A DNA stretch of 64,000 nucleotides, taken from Bacillus carboniphilus. GTDB taxonomy: Bacteria; Bacillota; Bacilli; Bacillales; JC228. Under the pieces are notes generated by a model. That model was not told where the DNA came from. It made no database searches and saw only the letters and a program-made list of their open reading frames with translations. Positions 1 through 6,309 of the stretch are shown here, piece by piece; positions within the stretch are counted from its first letter, which is position 1, and every line of letters starts with the position of its first letter. The DNA lies in the NCBI RefSeq assembly GCF_039522365.1, contig NZ_BAAADJ010000004.1:62001-126000 (forward strand), read 5' to 3'. The translations under genes were made by a program, and so were the position numbers.

Positions 1-658
1 CAATAGATAAAATTAATGTTGTGAATAGGGCCGGATATAACATTGGGAAGGTAATCTTCCAAAAACGTTGCCAAGGGGTTACACCATCAATGGCTGCCGC
101 TTCGTAAATTTCCTTATTGATGCCTTCCAAACCAGCTACAATAATAAGTCCGTAATAGCCAGTAAACTTCCAAGCTATCATAAAAGCAACGACTACTAAT
201 GCTGAAAATGGTGAACCTAACCAGTTAATATTCAAGTCAAAATTCGTACGTAAAAATTCGTTTAATGGACTGTTGTATGATAAGAAACCTTTCACAATAA
301 ATGCCGAAACAACCCCAGATGACAAATAAGGTAGGAAAAATCCAACCAAGAAAAGTCCTTTAAATCTAGGTAATCCATGCACAACCAAGGCTACAGCAAT
401 AGACATTGCGATGACCATTGGTACAAAAACAGCCATAAATTTAAAAGTAACGAAGAATGATGCTTGTACACCAGGGTGTTTTACTGCATCTATAAAGTTT
501 TCAAAGCCTAAAAATTCATAGGTTGGTGCAATTAAGTTCCAGTCTGTAAATGCTAAATATAGTGACCATACTAACGGAATAGCGAAAAAAATGATTCCAT
601 ATATAAGGTAAGGGCTGGTAAAAGACCAGCCCAATCCTGTAGAAAGTTTAGATTTCAT
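1..658 (-). CDS. sugar ABC transporter permease (MalF/UgpA type), C-terminus beyond the window
   Basis: Membrane-spanning subunit of a carbohydrate ABC importer. The visible N-terminal ~219 residues start MKSKLSTG and contain several hydrophobic segments. An EAA loop (EAAAIDGV, about residue 185), the docking site for the ATPase, identifies the binding-protein-dependent permease family. The ATG overlaps the stop codon of the upstream binding-protein gene (TAATG), so the two are translationally coupled. The gene runs off the left edge; a second permease probably follows there (inference). The substrate cannot be read from sequence. Family assignment is firm. Confidence 0.9.
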   Translation of the reverse strand, partial: MKSKLSTGLGWSFTSPYLIYGIIFFAIPLVWSLYLAFTDWNLIAPTYEFLGFENFIDAVKHPGVQASFFVTFKFMAVFVPMVIAMSIAVALVVHGLPRFKGLFLVGFFLPYLSSGVVSAFIVKGFLSYNSPLNEFLRTNFDLNINWLGSPFSALVVVAFMIAWKFTGYYGLIIVAGLEGINKEIYEAAAIDGVTPWQRFWKITFPMLYPALFTTLILSI

Positions 659-1980
659 TATTTAAGCTCCCCTTCGATTGCTTGCTTCATTTTTTCCCAA
701 GCTTCATCAGGGTTTGTTTCTCCTTTCACCAGCGGGTTCACCGCATACTGCCCAATGTACGTCTGAAGTTCGTTATACTTCGGATTGTCAATGGACGGAA
801 TACCGTTTGGAATAGCCGCTGCATAAGGAGCAACTGCAGGATTAGCCTCTAAGAAGCTTGTAAACAATTCATTTGTCGCCATGTCATCTCTTGCTGGTGG
901 TAGATTTGTTTGTTCAAGCCAAGCTACATCGTTTTCAGGGTTAGAGAATACCCAAGTTAAAAATTCCATGGCTGCCTCTTGCTCTGCTTTCGGTGCTTGA
1001 GCAAAGATAACCAATCCTTTTGCATCTGCAAAAGTTTTTACGTTTTCAGTACTTGTTCCATCTGGAACTGGAGGTGGAGCTAATGTAAAGGTTTCACCAT
1101 AAACCATGTGAGGGAACTTCTCAGCCCAGTAATTAAATGTCCATGGTCCGATATCAGTAAAAATACCTAATGCAGATTCAAATGGATCCGTAGATTGATT
1201 TAGAAGAATCGCATCTCTTTCCTCAAGTTCTGCAAAGAAACCAAACACGTCTTTCGCTGCGTCTTCATCTGCTACAAAGTCAGCACCTTCAATGAAGTTG
1301 TTCCCTTCAGAAGCACCATTGTATAGCATGAAGAAGTCAAACCAACGCTTCCAAGCTGTTGGATCACCTAGATCAGGTTTAGCCCAAAGGTATTTATCTG
1401 GATATTTTTCTTTTAATGCGTCTACAACTTCAAAAACTTCACTATATGTTCTTGGAGCTTCTTCAAATCCAAGTTCGTTTAGGATATCTAATCTCCAACC
1501 AAATAACATTGGGTTAGAGTAAATTGGTAATACATATTGGTTGCCATCTGAGAATTTCCAAGCTGATACCGTGTCTGTCATTTGACGACCTTCGATTAGC
1601 TCATCCCAGCCTTCAATTTCATTTAGGGGTACAAGCGCTTTACTGTCAGCAAGTTGTGCTGCAAATCCACGGTTGATATTTTCTGAAATCGTTGGTGCGC
1701 TTTTACCAGCTAGCGCCGATTGGATGCTAGCTTCGGAAGTTGGACTTTCTTTTATTGTTGAAACTTCAACTTTAATATCTTCCTGTGAGCCATTAAATTC
1801 GTCAGCCATTTGCTGCCAGAATTTTTGTTGTGGTGGGTTTGGAGCTGCCCAGAATTCAATCGTAGTTACTCCATCTTGACTAGTTTCCTCATTATTATTG
1901 TTTCCTGTAGAACAGGCTGCTAATGCAGAAACGGATAGTACTGAAGCTAATGCAATAGAAGTTAGCTTTTTCCACTTCAT
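658..1980 (-). CDS. sugar ABC transporter substrate-binding lipoprotein
   Basis: Extracellular solute-binding protein (family 1) that would capture a sugar outside the membrane for the adjacent permease. I chose the ATG at 1980, where the protein begins MKWKKLTSIALASV, because it gives a lipoprotein signal peptide with lipobox LAAC and has an AAGGGGGA ribosome binding site just upstream; a longer reading frame to 2046 lacks both. The mature part is about 415 residues, normal for the family, beginning with a short Asn/Glu-rich linker and then TTIEFWAAPNPPQ. It is first in an operon with the permease. Candidate cre and LacI-type operator sites lie upstream, suggesting catabolite repression plus specific repression by the divergent regulator. 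Confidence 0.9.
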   Translation of the reverse strand: MKWKKLTSIALASVLSVSALAACSTGNNNNEETSQDGVTTIEFWAAPNPPQQKFWQQMADEFNGSQEDIKVEVSTIKESPTSEASIQSALAGKSAPTISENINRGFAAQLADSKALVPLNEIEGWDELIEGRQMTDTVSAWKFSDGNQYVLPIYSNPMLFGWRLDILNELGFEEAPRTYSEVFEVVDALKEKYPDKYLWAKPDLGDPTAWKRWFDFFMLYNGASEGNNFIEGADFVADEDAAKDVFGFFAELEERDAILLNQSTDPFESALGIFTDIGPWTFNYWAEKFPHMVYGETFTLAPPPVPDGTSTENVKTFADAKGLVIFAQAPKAEQEAAMEFLTWVFSNPENDVAWLEQTNLPPARDDMATNELFTSFLEANPAVAPYAAAIPNGIPSIDNPKYNELQTYIGQYAVNPLVKGETNPDEAWEKMKQAIEGELK

Positions 1981-2107
1981 CGATGGTTCCCCCTTAATAT
2001 TTATAGCTTTTGCTATTCTTAAGATGTACGTATGATGTTTTTTCATACCTCTCCTTGTCTAGAACTTTTCTATAAAACTCTTAAAAGCTTACTTGAATTT
2101 AATGGAT

Positions 2108-2121
2108 AGAAACCGCTATCA
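2108..2121 (+). promoter_or_regulatory. candidate cre site (CcpA) upstream of the sugar transporter operon
   Basis: AGAAACCGCTATCA matches the cre consensus TGWAANCGNTNWCA at 13 of 14 positions. It lies about 130 bp upstream of the binding-protein start, a sensible place for carbon catabolite repression. Binding is inferred. Confidence 0.5.
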
Positions 2122-2193
2122 TAAAAAGTAGTATGTGTTCCTATCATGTTCAAATAATAGAGTTTAAAAACAAAGAGTGATTTAATGACAGGA

Positions 2194-2230
2194 ACATTAC
2201 AAAAGTGGTTTTCATGTTCTTTTGTAATGT
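2194..2230. promoter_or_regulatory. 12-bp inverted repeat, candidate operator pair
   Basis: ACATTACAAAAG at 2194-2205 and its exact reverse complement at 2219-2230 are separated by 13 bp. The ACATTACAAA half also occurs singly at 2259 and 2322 and resembles half of the palindrome at 2347-2362. The set reads as a cluster of sites for the adjacent LacI-type regulator; the hairpin lacks the T-run of a terminator. Confidence 0.5.
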
Positions 2231-2274
2231 GAAATCATTAACTTAATCACATTATTCCACATTACAAATTGACT

Positions 2275-2288
2275 TGTCAACGCTTTCA
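2275..2288 (+). promoter_or_regulatory. candidate cre site upstream of the LacI-type regulator
   Basis: TGTCAACGCTTTCA matches TGWAANCGNTNWCA at 13 of 14 positions (one C in place of A). It lies in the divergent spacer about 100 bp before the regulator gene. Confidence 0.5.
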
Positions 2289-2346
2289 CATTATTTTTAC
2301 AAATAGATGCATTACTTTACTACATTACAAAGTTGAGTTATAGTAA

Positions 2347-2362
2347 TTTGTAACGTTACAAA
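2347..2362. promoter_or_regulatory. 16-bp perfect palindrome, probable LacI-family operator
   Basis: TTTGTAACGTTACAAA is perfectly palindromic with a central CG, the typical form of LacI-family operators. It ends 24 bp before the regulator start, suggesting autoregulation. Confidence 0.6.
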
Positions 2363-2386
2363 ACAAACAGGACTGTGAGGGGAATT

Positions 2387-3406
2387 ATGAAGAAAATTAC
2401 GATGCAGGATATAGCAGACCAATTAAATATATCGAAGAATTCAGTATCCCAAGCTCTCACAGGAAAATCTGGAGTCAGTGAAGAAACAAGACGTATGGTT
2501 ATTGAAAAAGCCAATGAGCTTGGTTATAAATACAAAGGACAACCTCAATCGTCACTTCAACCCATTCAATCTGAGCCAAAAACGATCGCTTTAATTGCAT
2601 CTGAGTTTGCTTTCTCTCAAACTGCTTTCTTTGGACAAATTTATCTTAGTGTTGAGAAATTGATTAAACAAGAGGGATTCAGACTACTCATACAATCCAT
2701 TACTTCAGATGCTCGTGATTCATTAGAATTACCGGATTTTATTGAAAATAAATCAGTGAATGGAATTATTATTCTTTCTCATATTAGTACGGACTATATA
2801 AAAAAGGTGTTAGATACAGATATTCCAACTATTCTGATCGATCACCATGATCCGACATTAGATGTAGATGCTATCTTAACAAATAACCGTTTTGGTGCTT
2901 TCAAGGCCATTAAACACTTAATCGATTTAGGTCATAAAAACATCGGATTTATGGGCGATATCGACTTTTCACCAAGTTATCAGGAGCGGATGGAAGGTTA
3001 CCTACTAGCTTTAAGGGAATATGATTGTCCAATAAGGGATGAATGGATGATAACTGATTTAGAAGAATCAGATGAAAGTGTATGGAATGCACTAGACTCT
3101 ATTGAAGAACAGCCAACTGCTTGGTTCTGTGTCAACGACGGTCTTGGCTTTTACACCTTAACAACCCTTCAAAGGAAGGGGTACAGAGTTCCAACAGATA
3201 TCTCTATTTGCAATTTCGATAACGGGAAACTTTCTAATATTGTGTCCCCAAAAATTACAACCATGGGCATTGATTTAACGTATTATGGAGAAAAAGCCAT
3301 CGAACAGTTGCTTTGGAGAATAAAAAATCCAGATCAAAGGACTCAAGAGGTTTTGATTCCAGCGACTTTACTAGTGAAGGAATCAACGGCGGAAGTGAAA
3401 AAATAG
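2387..3406 (+). CDS. LacI/GalR-family transcriptional regulator
   Basis: DNA-binding repressor, probably of the divergent sugar transporter. The first ~50 residues form the LacI helix-turn-helix (TMQDIADQLNISKNSVSQAL) and hinge. The rest is a periplasmic-binding-protein-like effector domain (from about residue 65) that would bind a sugar. I start at the ATG at 2387; the GTG at 2375 lies inside the GAGGGGAA ribosome binding site. The 339-residue length is normal. Palindromic operator-like sites in the shared spacer support local control. The effector is unknown. Confidence 0.9.
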   Translation: MKKITMQDIADQLNISKNSVSQALTGKSGVSEETRRMVIEKANELGYKYKGQPQSSLQPIQSEPKTIALIASEFAFSQTAFFGQIYLSVEKLIKQEGFRLLIQSITSDARDSLELPDFIENKSVNGIIILSHISTDYIKKVLDTDIPTILIDHHDPTLDVDAILTNNRFGAFKAIKHLIDLGHKNIGFMGDIDFSPSYQERMEGYLLALREYDCPIRDEWMITDLEESDESVWNALDSIEEQPTAWFCVNDGLGFYTLTTLQRKGYRVPTDISICNFDNGKLSNIVSPKITTMGIDLTYYGEKAIEQLLWRIKNPDQRTQEVLIPATLLVKESTAEVKK

Positions 3407-3454
3407 ACAGTGAACTAGCCATTCTTCCAGAACTTTTTCTACTGATTATGATAA

Positions 3455-3483
3455 AAAAGGACCCTTACTTCCAGGGTCCTTTT
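3455..3483 (+). terminator. intrinsic terminator after the LacI-type regulator
   Basis: A 10-bp stem AAAAGGACCC / GGGTCCTTTT with a 9-base loop ends in a T-rich tail. Confidence 0.85.
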
Positions 3484-3632
3484 CCTATTTTACGTAATTC
3501 TACATAAACCTCTCTCTCCGCACAACACAATCACTATAATTTCTACAGATATTTCCCTGGAAACTTCCTTTTTCGACACTAATGAATATCAGAGGATGTA
3601 CAAATATGGCGGTTCTTGTTTGTTAGATAATC

Positions 3633-3663
3633 AAAAAGGCGACGCTATAACGTCACCCTTTTT
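3633..3663 (-). terminator. terminator at the end of the ArsR/permease operon
   Basis: The minus strand reads AAAAAGGGTGACG, a short loop, then CGTCGCCTTTTT, directly after the permease stop at 3673. The stem has one small mismatch. Confidence 0.75.
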
Positions 3664-3672
3664 AACCAGAAA

Positions 3673-4533
3673 CTAAATTAGGTAGAATAAAAACCCTGAC
3701 ATGGTAGCCATAGAAACGACTGAAAGTATAAATAAGTAAACTAACTTTTTCTTAAAAATACTGTGTAAGAGCATCACCTCAGGCAAACTTGCCCCAGCTG
3801 AACTGATTAGTAGAGCCATGACCGGACCTAATGCCATACCCTTTCCAATTAGTATTGTTGAGATTGGAATCATACTAGCAAGCCGGATGTATAGTGGAAT
3901 CCCTAGAATAGCCGCAATTGGAACGAGCCACCAACCATCTGTACCAAATGTATTAGCCATCCATTCCATTGGTACAAGGTTTTTAATTGTTGCGCCAATG
4001 ACTGCTCCTAATAATAAGTAAGGTAGGACAGTCTTCATCAGTTGAAACGTTTCTGCCCACGCTTCCTTAAGGCTAAAAGCATGCTCTTTCTCTTCATATC
4101 CACTAATCGTTACATTTTTTACTTGAGTTTCAAGTCCCCACTTTTCTAATAAGAACCCTATAGCATAAGAGAATATGGATGTAAGAATGGTGTATATAAG
4201 TGCAACTTTCCACCCCAGCATGAATCCCATCACTGAAATAATCGTCGGATCAAGAAGCGGAGATGCGAATAGGAAAACCATGACTACTCCAAAAGGAAAC
4301 TTCCGCTTTAACATATTCACGATGATTGGGATTGTGGAGCATGAACAAAATGGAGTTACAAACGCAAAGATAAGTGCAAAAAGTCCCCCAACCCACTTAT
4401 TACTACCTACTAGTTTCCTTTCGATTTTCTCAAAAGGAATAAACCCTTGAAGCAGGTTTACTAAAAAAGATATACCGATAAAAAGAAAGGCTAATTCAAT
4501 AAATAACCATGAAAAACTCTTAAACCATTCCAT
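3673..4533 (-). CDS. ArsP_1-family permease (DUF318/YraQ-like)
   Basis: Integral membrane permease with about eight hydrophobic segments. The motif TPFCSCSTIP (around residue 60) with paired cysteines is typical of the ArsP_1/YraQ permease family, some members of which export trivalent organoarsenicals; the substrate here is unproven. It is last in an operon led by an ArsR-type repressor and four small proteins, which fits metalloid export. The start is uncertain: the ATG at 4542 sits almost on the GGAG ribosome binding site, so I prefer the one at 4533. A 9-bp hairpin (4557-4586) lies just before it. C-terminal hydrophobic segments appear intact. Confidence 0.85.
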   Translation of the reverse strand: MEWFKSFSWLFIELAFLFIGISFLVNLLQGFIPFEKIERKLVGSNKWVGGLFALIFAFVTPFCSCSTIPIIVNMLKRKFPFGVVMVFLFASPLLDPTIISVMGFMLGWKVALIYTILTSIFSYAIGFLLEKWGLETQVKNVTISGYEEKEHAFSLKEAWAETFQLMKTVLPYLLLGAVIGATIKNLVPMEWMANTFGTDGWWLVPIAAILGIPLYIRLASMIPISTILIGKGMALGPVMALLISSAGASLPEVMLLHSIFKKKLVYLFILSVVSMATMSGFLFYLI

Positions 4534-4556
4534 TTTGTTCATGCTCCTTTTTTATC

Positions 4557-4586
4557 GGGCGAATCCACCGTCTAGGTGATTCGCCC
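4557..4586 (-). other. hairpin between the Cys-rich peptide gene and the permease
   Basis: GGGCGAATC and GATTCGCCC form a perfect 9-bp stem, extended by an ACC/GGT pairing, with no T-run after it on the minus strand. It could be an mRNA processing or stabilising element that sets the permease level relative to the small peptides. Confidence 0.5.
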
Positions 4587-4606
4587 ATAGCTAATTAGAA
4601 TATGAT

Positions 4607-4738
4607 TTACGCACAGCAACTTTGTTTAGGTGTGCAGCACTCTTCTTGAGTGCCGTTTTCCTGTTGACAACAAGCTTCTTCTTTTATCTCAACTATTTGG
4701 ACACTACAACAATCTGCTTTTTTCTTAAATTTAAACAT
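4607..4738 (-). CDS. 43-residue Cys-rich protein in the ArsR operon
   Basis: A 43-residue protein beginning MFKFKKKADCC and ending KQSCCA. It has eight cysteines in four CC pairs (ADCCS, EACCQ, EECCT, QSCCA), spaced as if to bind a soft metal or metalloid. An AGGAGG ribosome binding site sits at normal distance, and one of the five operator copies lies just upstream. I do not recognise a family. It could be a metallochaperone or buffer for the permease that follows, whose CSCS motif would be the partner (inference). Confidence 0.75.
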   Translation of the reverse strand: MFKFKKKADCCSVQIVEIKEEACCQQENGTQEECCTPKQSCCA

Positions 4739-4758
4739 GTTCTTTATCCTCCTATTAA

Positions 4759-4774
4759 ATCAATTTTTTTTGAT
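4759..4774. promoter_or_regulatory. ArsR-type operator copy 1
   Basis: ATCAA-N6-TTGAT, immediately before the ribosome binding site of the 43-residue Cys-rich protein. Same palindrome as at 4985, 5204, 5298 and 5923. Confidence 0.7.
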
Positions 4775-4787
4775 ATAATAACCTTAA

Positions 4788-4967
4788 TTAAGCACAATAA
4801 TACAGGCTACCCTTTGGGTCATAACATGTCTTTGTTTTCGCTTTTATTAGATCTGTATTTTTACCAGCAAATTCACTGTGGTCTTTTATCATAAGTTGAT
4901 AATTTGGTCTTAATTTTTCCTGACGGTACGCAACCTCTGCTTCTAGAAAATATGGGTGTTGAAACAT
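4788..4967 (-). CDS. 59-residue small protein with Cys tail, paralogue of the next gene
   Basis: Begins MFQHPYFLEAEV and ends SLYYCA. It shares an N-terminal pattern with the protein at 5014-5187 (MF-N/Q-HP-x-F, then RQ about 15 residues later and an aromatic/proline motif) and a cysteine next to the C-terminal Ala. The ATG at 4967 follows an AGAGGTGAT ribosome binding site; a longer frame to 4976 starts inside that signal. No family recognised. It lies 20 nt after the end of a 16-bp operator copy, inside the ArsR operon. Confidence 0.7.
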   Translation of the reverse strand: MFQHPYFLEAEVAYRQEKLRPNYQLMIKDHSEFAGKNTDLIKAKTKTCYDPKGSLYYCA

Positions 4968-4984
4968 CTCTATCACCTCTCTTC

Positions 4985-5000
4985 ATCAATTTTTTTTGAT
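4985..5000. promoter_or_regulatory. ArsR-type operator copy 2
   Basis: ATCAA-N6-TTGAT in the 46-bp gap between the 57- and 59-residue genes, directly before the latter's ribosome binding site. Confidence 0.7.
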
Positions 5001-5013
5001 TTAATAATCATTC

Positions 5014-5187
5014 TTACGCACAACATTGTTGGCTTTGAATTACGATCATACATTGGTTACCTTGTTGACAAGGTTTAAGCTGACTAATTTCTTTTGTGAT
5101 TTTTTCTGCTTTCTCAACTTTAAATTTCGGATAGTATGTTTGGCGGTGTTCGAATTGTCCTTGAATAAAGCTTGGATGATTAAACAT
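5014..5187 (-). CDS. 57-residue small protein with CC tail, paralogue of the preceding entry
   Basis: Begins MFNHPSFIQGQF and ends SQQCCA. It has cysteines at KPCQQ, NQCMI and the final CC pair. The N-terminal half matches the 59-residue protein downstream, suggesting an old duplication. The ATG at 5187 has an AAAGGAGAG ribosome binding site; the in-frame ATG pair further upstream overlaps the operator. A TTGCAT-17-TATACT promoter (5261-5289) may start a second transcript here. No known family; a metalloid-binding role is inferred from cysteines and context. Confidence 0.7.
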   Translation of the reverse strand: MFNHPSFIQGQFEHRQTYYPKFKVEKAEKITKEISQLKPCQQGNQCMIVIQSQQCCA

Positions 5188-5203
5188 GTGAATCTCTCCT
5201 TTC

Positions 5204-5219
5204 ATCAATTATTTTTGAT
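5204..5219. promoter_or_regulatory. ArsR-type operator copy 3
   Basis: ATCAA-N6-TTGAT, ending 17 bp from the start of the 57-residue gene and about 40 bp downstream of the -10 of the internal promoter. Confidence 0.7.
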
Positions 5220-5260
5220 TTACCACTCGTTGTTACATCAAATTTTCTTGTTCTAAGGAA

Positions 5261-5289
5261 AGTATATGCTCTCTTGGAAAAATATGCAA
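5261..5289 (-). promoter_or_regulatory. internal sigma-A promoter of the ArsR operon
   Basis: On the minus strand TTGCAT and TATACT are separated by 17 bp. The promoter is flanked by operator copies at 5298-5313 (upstream) and 5204-5219 (downstream), so it should be ArsR-responsive. Confidence 0.65.
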
Positions 5290-5297
5290 CACTTTTT

Positions 5298-5313
5298 ATC
5301 AAAAAAAATTGAT
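5298..5313. promoter_or_regulatory. ArsR-type operator copy 4
   Basis: ATCAA-N6-TTGAT, 8 bp upstream of the -35 of the internal promoter. Unlike the other copies it is not next to a ribosome binding site. Confidence 0.7.
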
Positions 5314-5342
5314 TTATTTTTCAAACCTTGATATATAGGCAT

Positions 5343-5543
5343 TTAATGCTCTTCAACCTCTTGGAAAGCGAGCTCAAATTGCCTGCATGTTGCTTCTCCG
5401 TAAGAGTATTTATCTCCTCGAAAAAAGCTCTCAATGATAAAATCCTTTCCTTCTATCTTGTTGAAATTTCGGGCATTCATTACAAGTTTGAAGTAAGACA
5501 GAAAATATTCTTTGGAGAGAACACTCCCTCGATTTACTGGCAT
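5343..5543 (-). CDS. 66-residue protein of unknown function in the ArsR operon
   Basis: Begins MPVNRGSVLSKEYF and ends FQEVEEH, with one cysteine (EATCRQ). A clear TAGGAGG ribosome binding site precedes the ATG, and the gene follows the arsR-like gene by 33 bp on the same strand. It has no signal peptide or membrane segment, is basic and aromatic-rich, and belongs to no family I recognise. It is the only small protein of the operon without a terminal cysteine. Confidence 0.65.
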   Translation of the reverse strand: MPVNRGSVLSKEYFLSYFKLVMNARNFNKIEGKDFIIESFFRGDKYSYGEATCRQFELAFQEVEEH

Positions 5544-5576
5544 AACTTAAGCCTCCTAACAAAGAGCAGCTACCCT

Positions 5577-5906
5577 CTAGCAGCAGCTGCTCGGTTTGAA
5601 TAAGCAACATAATTCTTCAGATAGAAGATGGTTAATTTCTTTTGTGTTAATTTTATAGTAGCTCCAAGTTCCTTTTGTTTCCTTCACAATTAATTCTGCA
5701 TCCAGTAGGATTTTTAGGTGATAGGATAGTTTGGACTGAGGCATATCGATTTCTTCACTTAAGTCACATACGCAGAACGATCCATTCTTTGTAATTAGGT
5801 GAAGAATATAAAGTCTTCTCTCGTCAGCCAATGCCTTAAATTTCTTTTCATATTTCTTAAATTCCACTGTCAATGATTCATCTTTTAAAGGAATATTTAG
5901 TTCCAT
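5577..5906 (-). CDS. ArsR/SmtB-family metalloregulatory repressor
   Basis: Winged-helix repressor of 109 residues. The helix-turn-helix region (VCDLSEEIDMPQSKLSYHLK) carries CVCDL, the arsenite-sensing motif of classical ArsR proteins. The C-terminus is also cysteine-rich (ELCCL, ending SSCC) and may add ligands. The ATG at 5906 follows AAGGAGG; a longer frame begins within the operator. The gene leads the operon and has an ATCAA-N6-TTGAT palindrome between its promoter and start, as expected for autorepression released by As(III), Sb(III) or a similar thiophilic ion. The actual inducer is not shown by sequence. Confidence 0.88.
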   Translation of the reverse strand: MELNIPLKDESLTVEFKKYEKKFKALADERRLYILHLITKNGSFCVCDLSEEIDMPQSKLSYHLKILLDAELIVKETKGTWSYYKINTKEINHLLSEELCCLFKPSSCC

Positions 5907-5922
5907 TTGTGTTGCCTCCTTC

Positions 5923-5938
5923 ATCAATTTTTCTTGAT
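5923..5938. promoter_or_regulatory. ArsR-type operator copy 5 (operon head)
   Basis: ATCAA-N6-TTGAT directly before the ribosome binding site of the arsR-like gene and about 10 bp after the -10 element at 5948-5953. Confidence 0.75.
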
Positions 5939-5947
5939 GTTATTCTT

Positions 5948-5977
5948 AGTATATGTTATTTAATGGATTAAGTACAA
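5948..5977 (-). promoter_or_regulatory. main promoter of the ArsR operon
   Basis: On the minus strand TTGTAC and TATACT are separated by 18 bp, followed by the operator at 5923-5938. Confidence 0.65.
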
Positions 5978-5989
5978 TGTTTTGTTAGG

Positions 5990-6016
5990 TTTTGGTGCTT
6001 TTGGTGCTTTTGGTGC
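5990..6016. repeat. 9-bp direct repeat, three copies
   Basis: TTTTGGTGC three times in tandem, just upstream of the ArsR operon promoter and next to the 52-bp array. Confidence 0.85.
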
Positions 6017-6020
6017 TTTG

Positions 6021-6228
6021 CGTTCCCTCTATTAACGTTCACGCTCTCTTCAGGGCACGTTTCTCTCCTTTACGTTCCCTCTATTAACGTTCTTGCTCTT
6101 TTCAGGGCACGTTTCTTCTCTTTGCGTTCCCTCTATTAACGTTCGCGCTCTCTTCAGGGCGCGTTTATCTCCTTTGCGTTCCCTCTATTAACATCCCTCC
6201 GCTCATCAGGGTACGATCCCTAGCCTTT
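6021..6228. repeat. 52-bp tandem array, four units
   Basis: Units start at 6021, 6073, 6125 and 6177, exactly 52 bp apart. Each opens with CGTTCCCTCTATTAAC and carries a TCAGGG core followed by an ACG or GCG; the last unit is diverged. The period is not a multiple of three and no frame stays open, so it is non-coding. The array fills the gap between the nuclease terminator and the ArsR operon promoter. Confidence 0.9.
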
Positions 6229-6251
6229 CCATCCTCCTATGAAAAAAATAC

Positions 6252-6288
6252 AAAAAAGGACTAGGCACAAACGGCTTAGTCCTTTTTA
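6252..6288 (-). terminator. terminator of the secreted nuclease gene
   Basis: AAAAAGGACTA and TAGTCCTTTTT pair around a short loop, 22 bp after the stop codon. The structure is symmetric and could work both ways. Confidence 0.8.
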
Positions 6289-6309
6289 ACAAAAGCTATC
6301 TAGAAAAAA

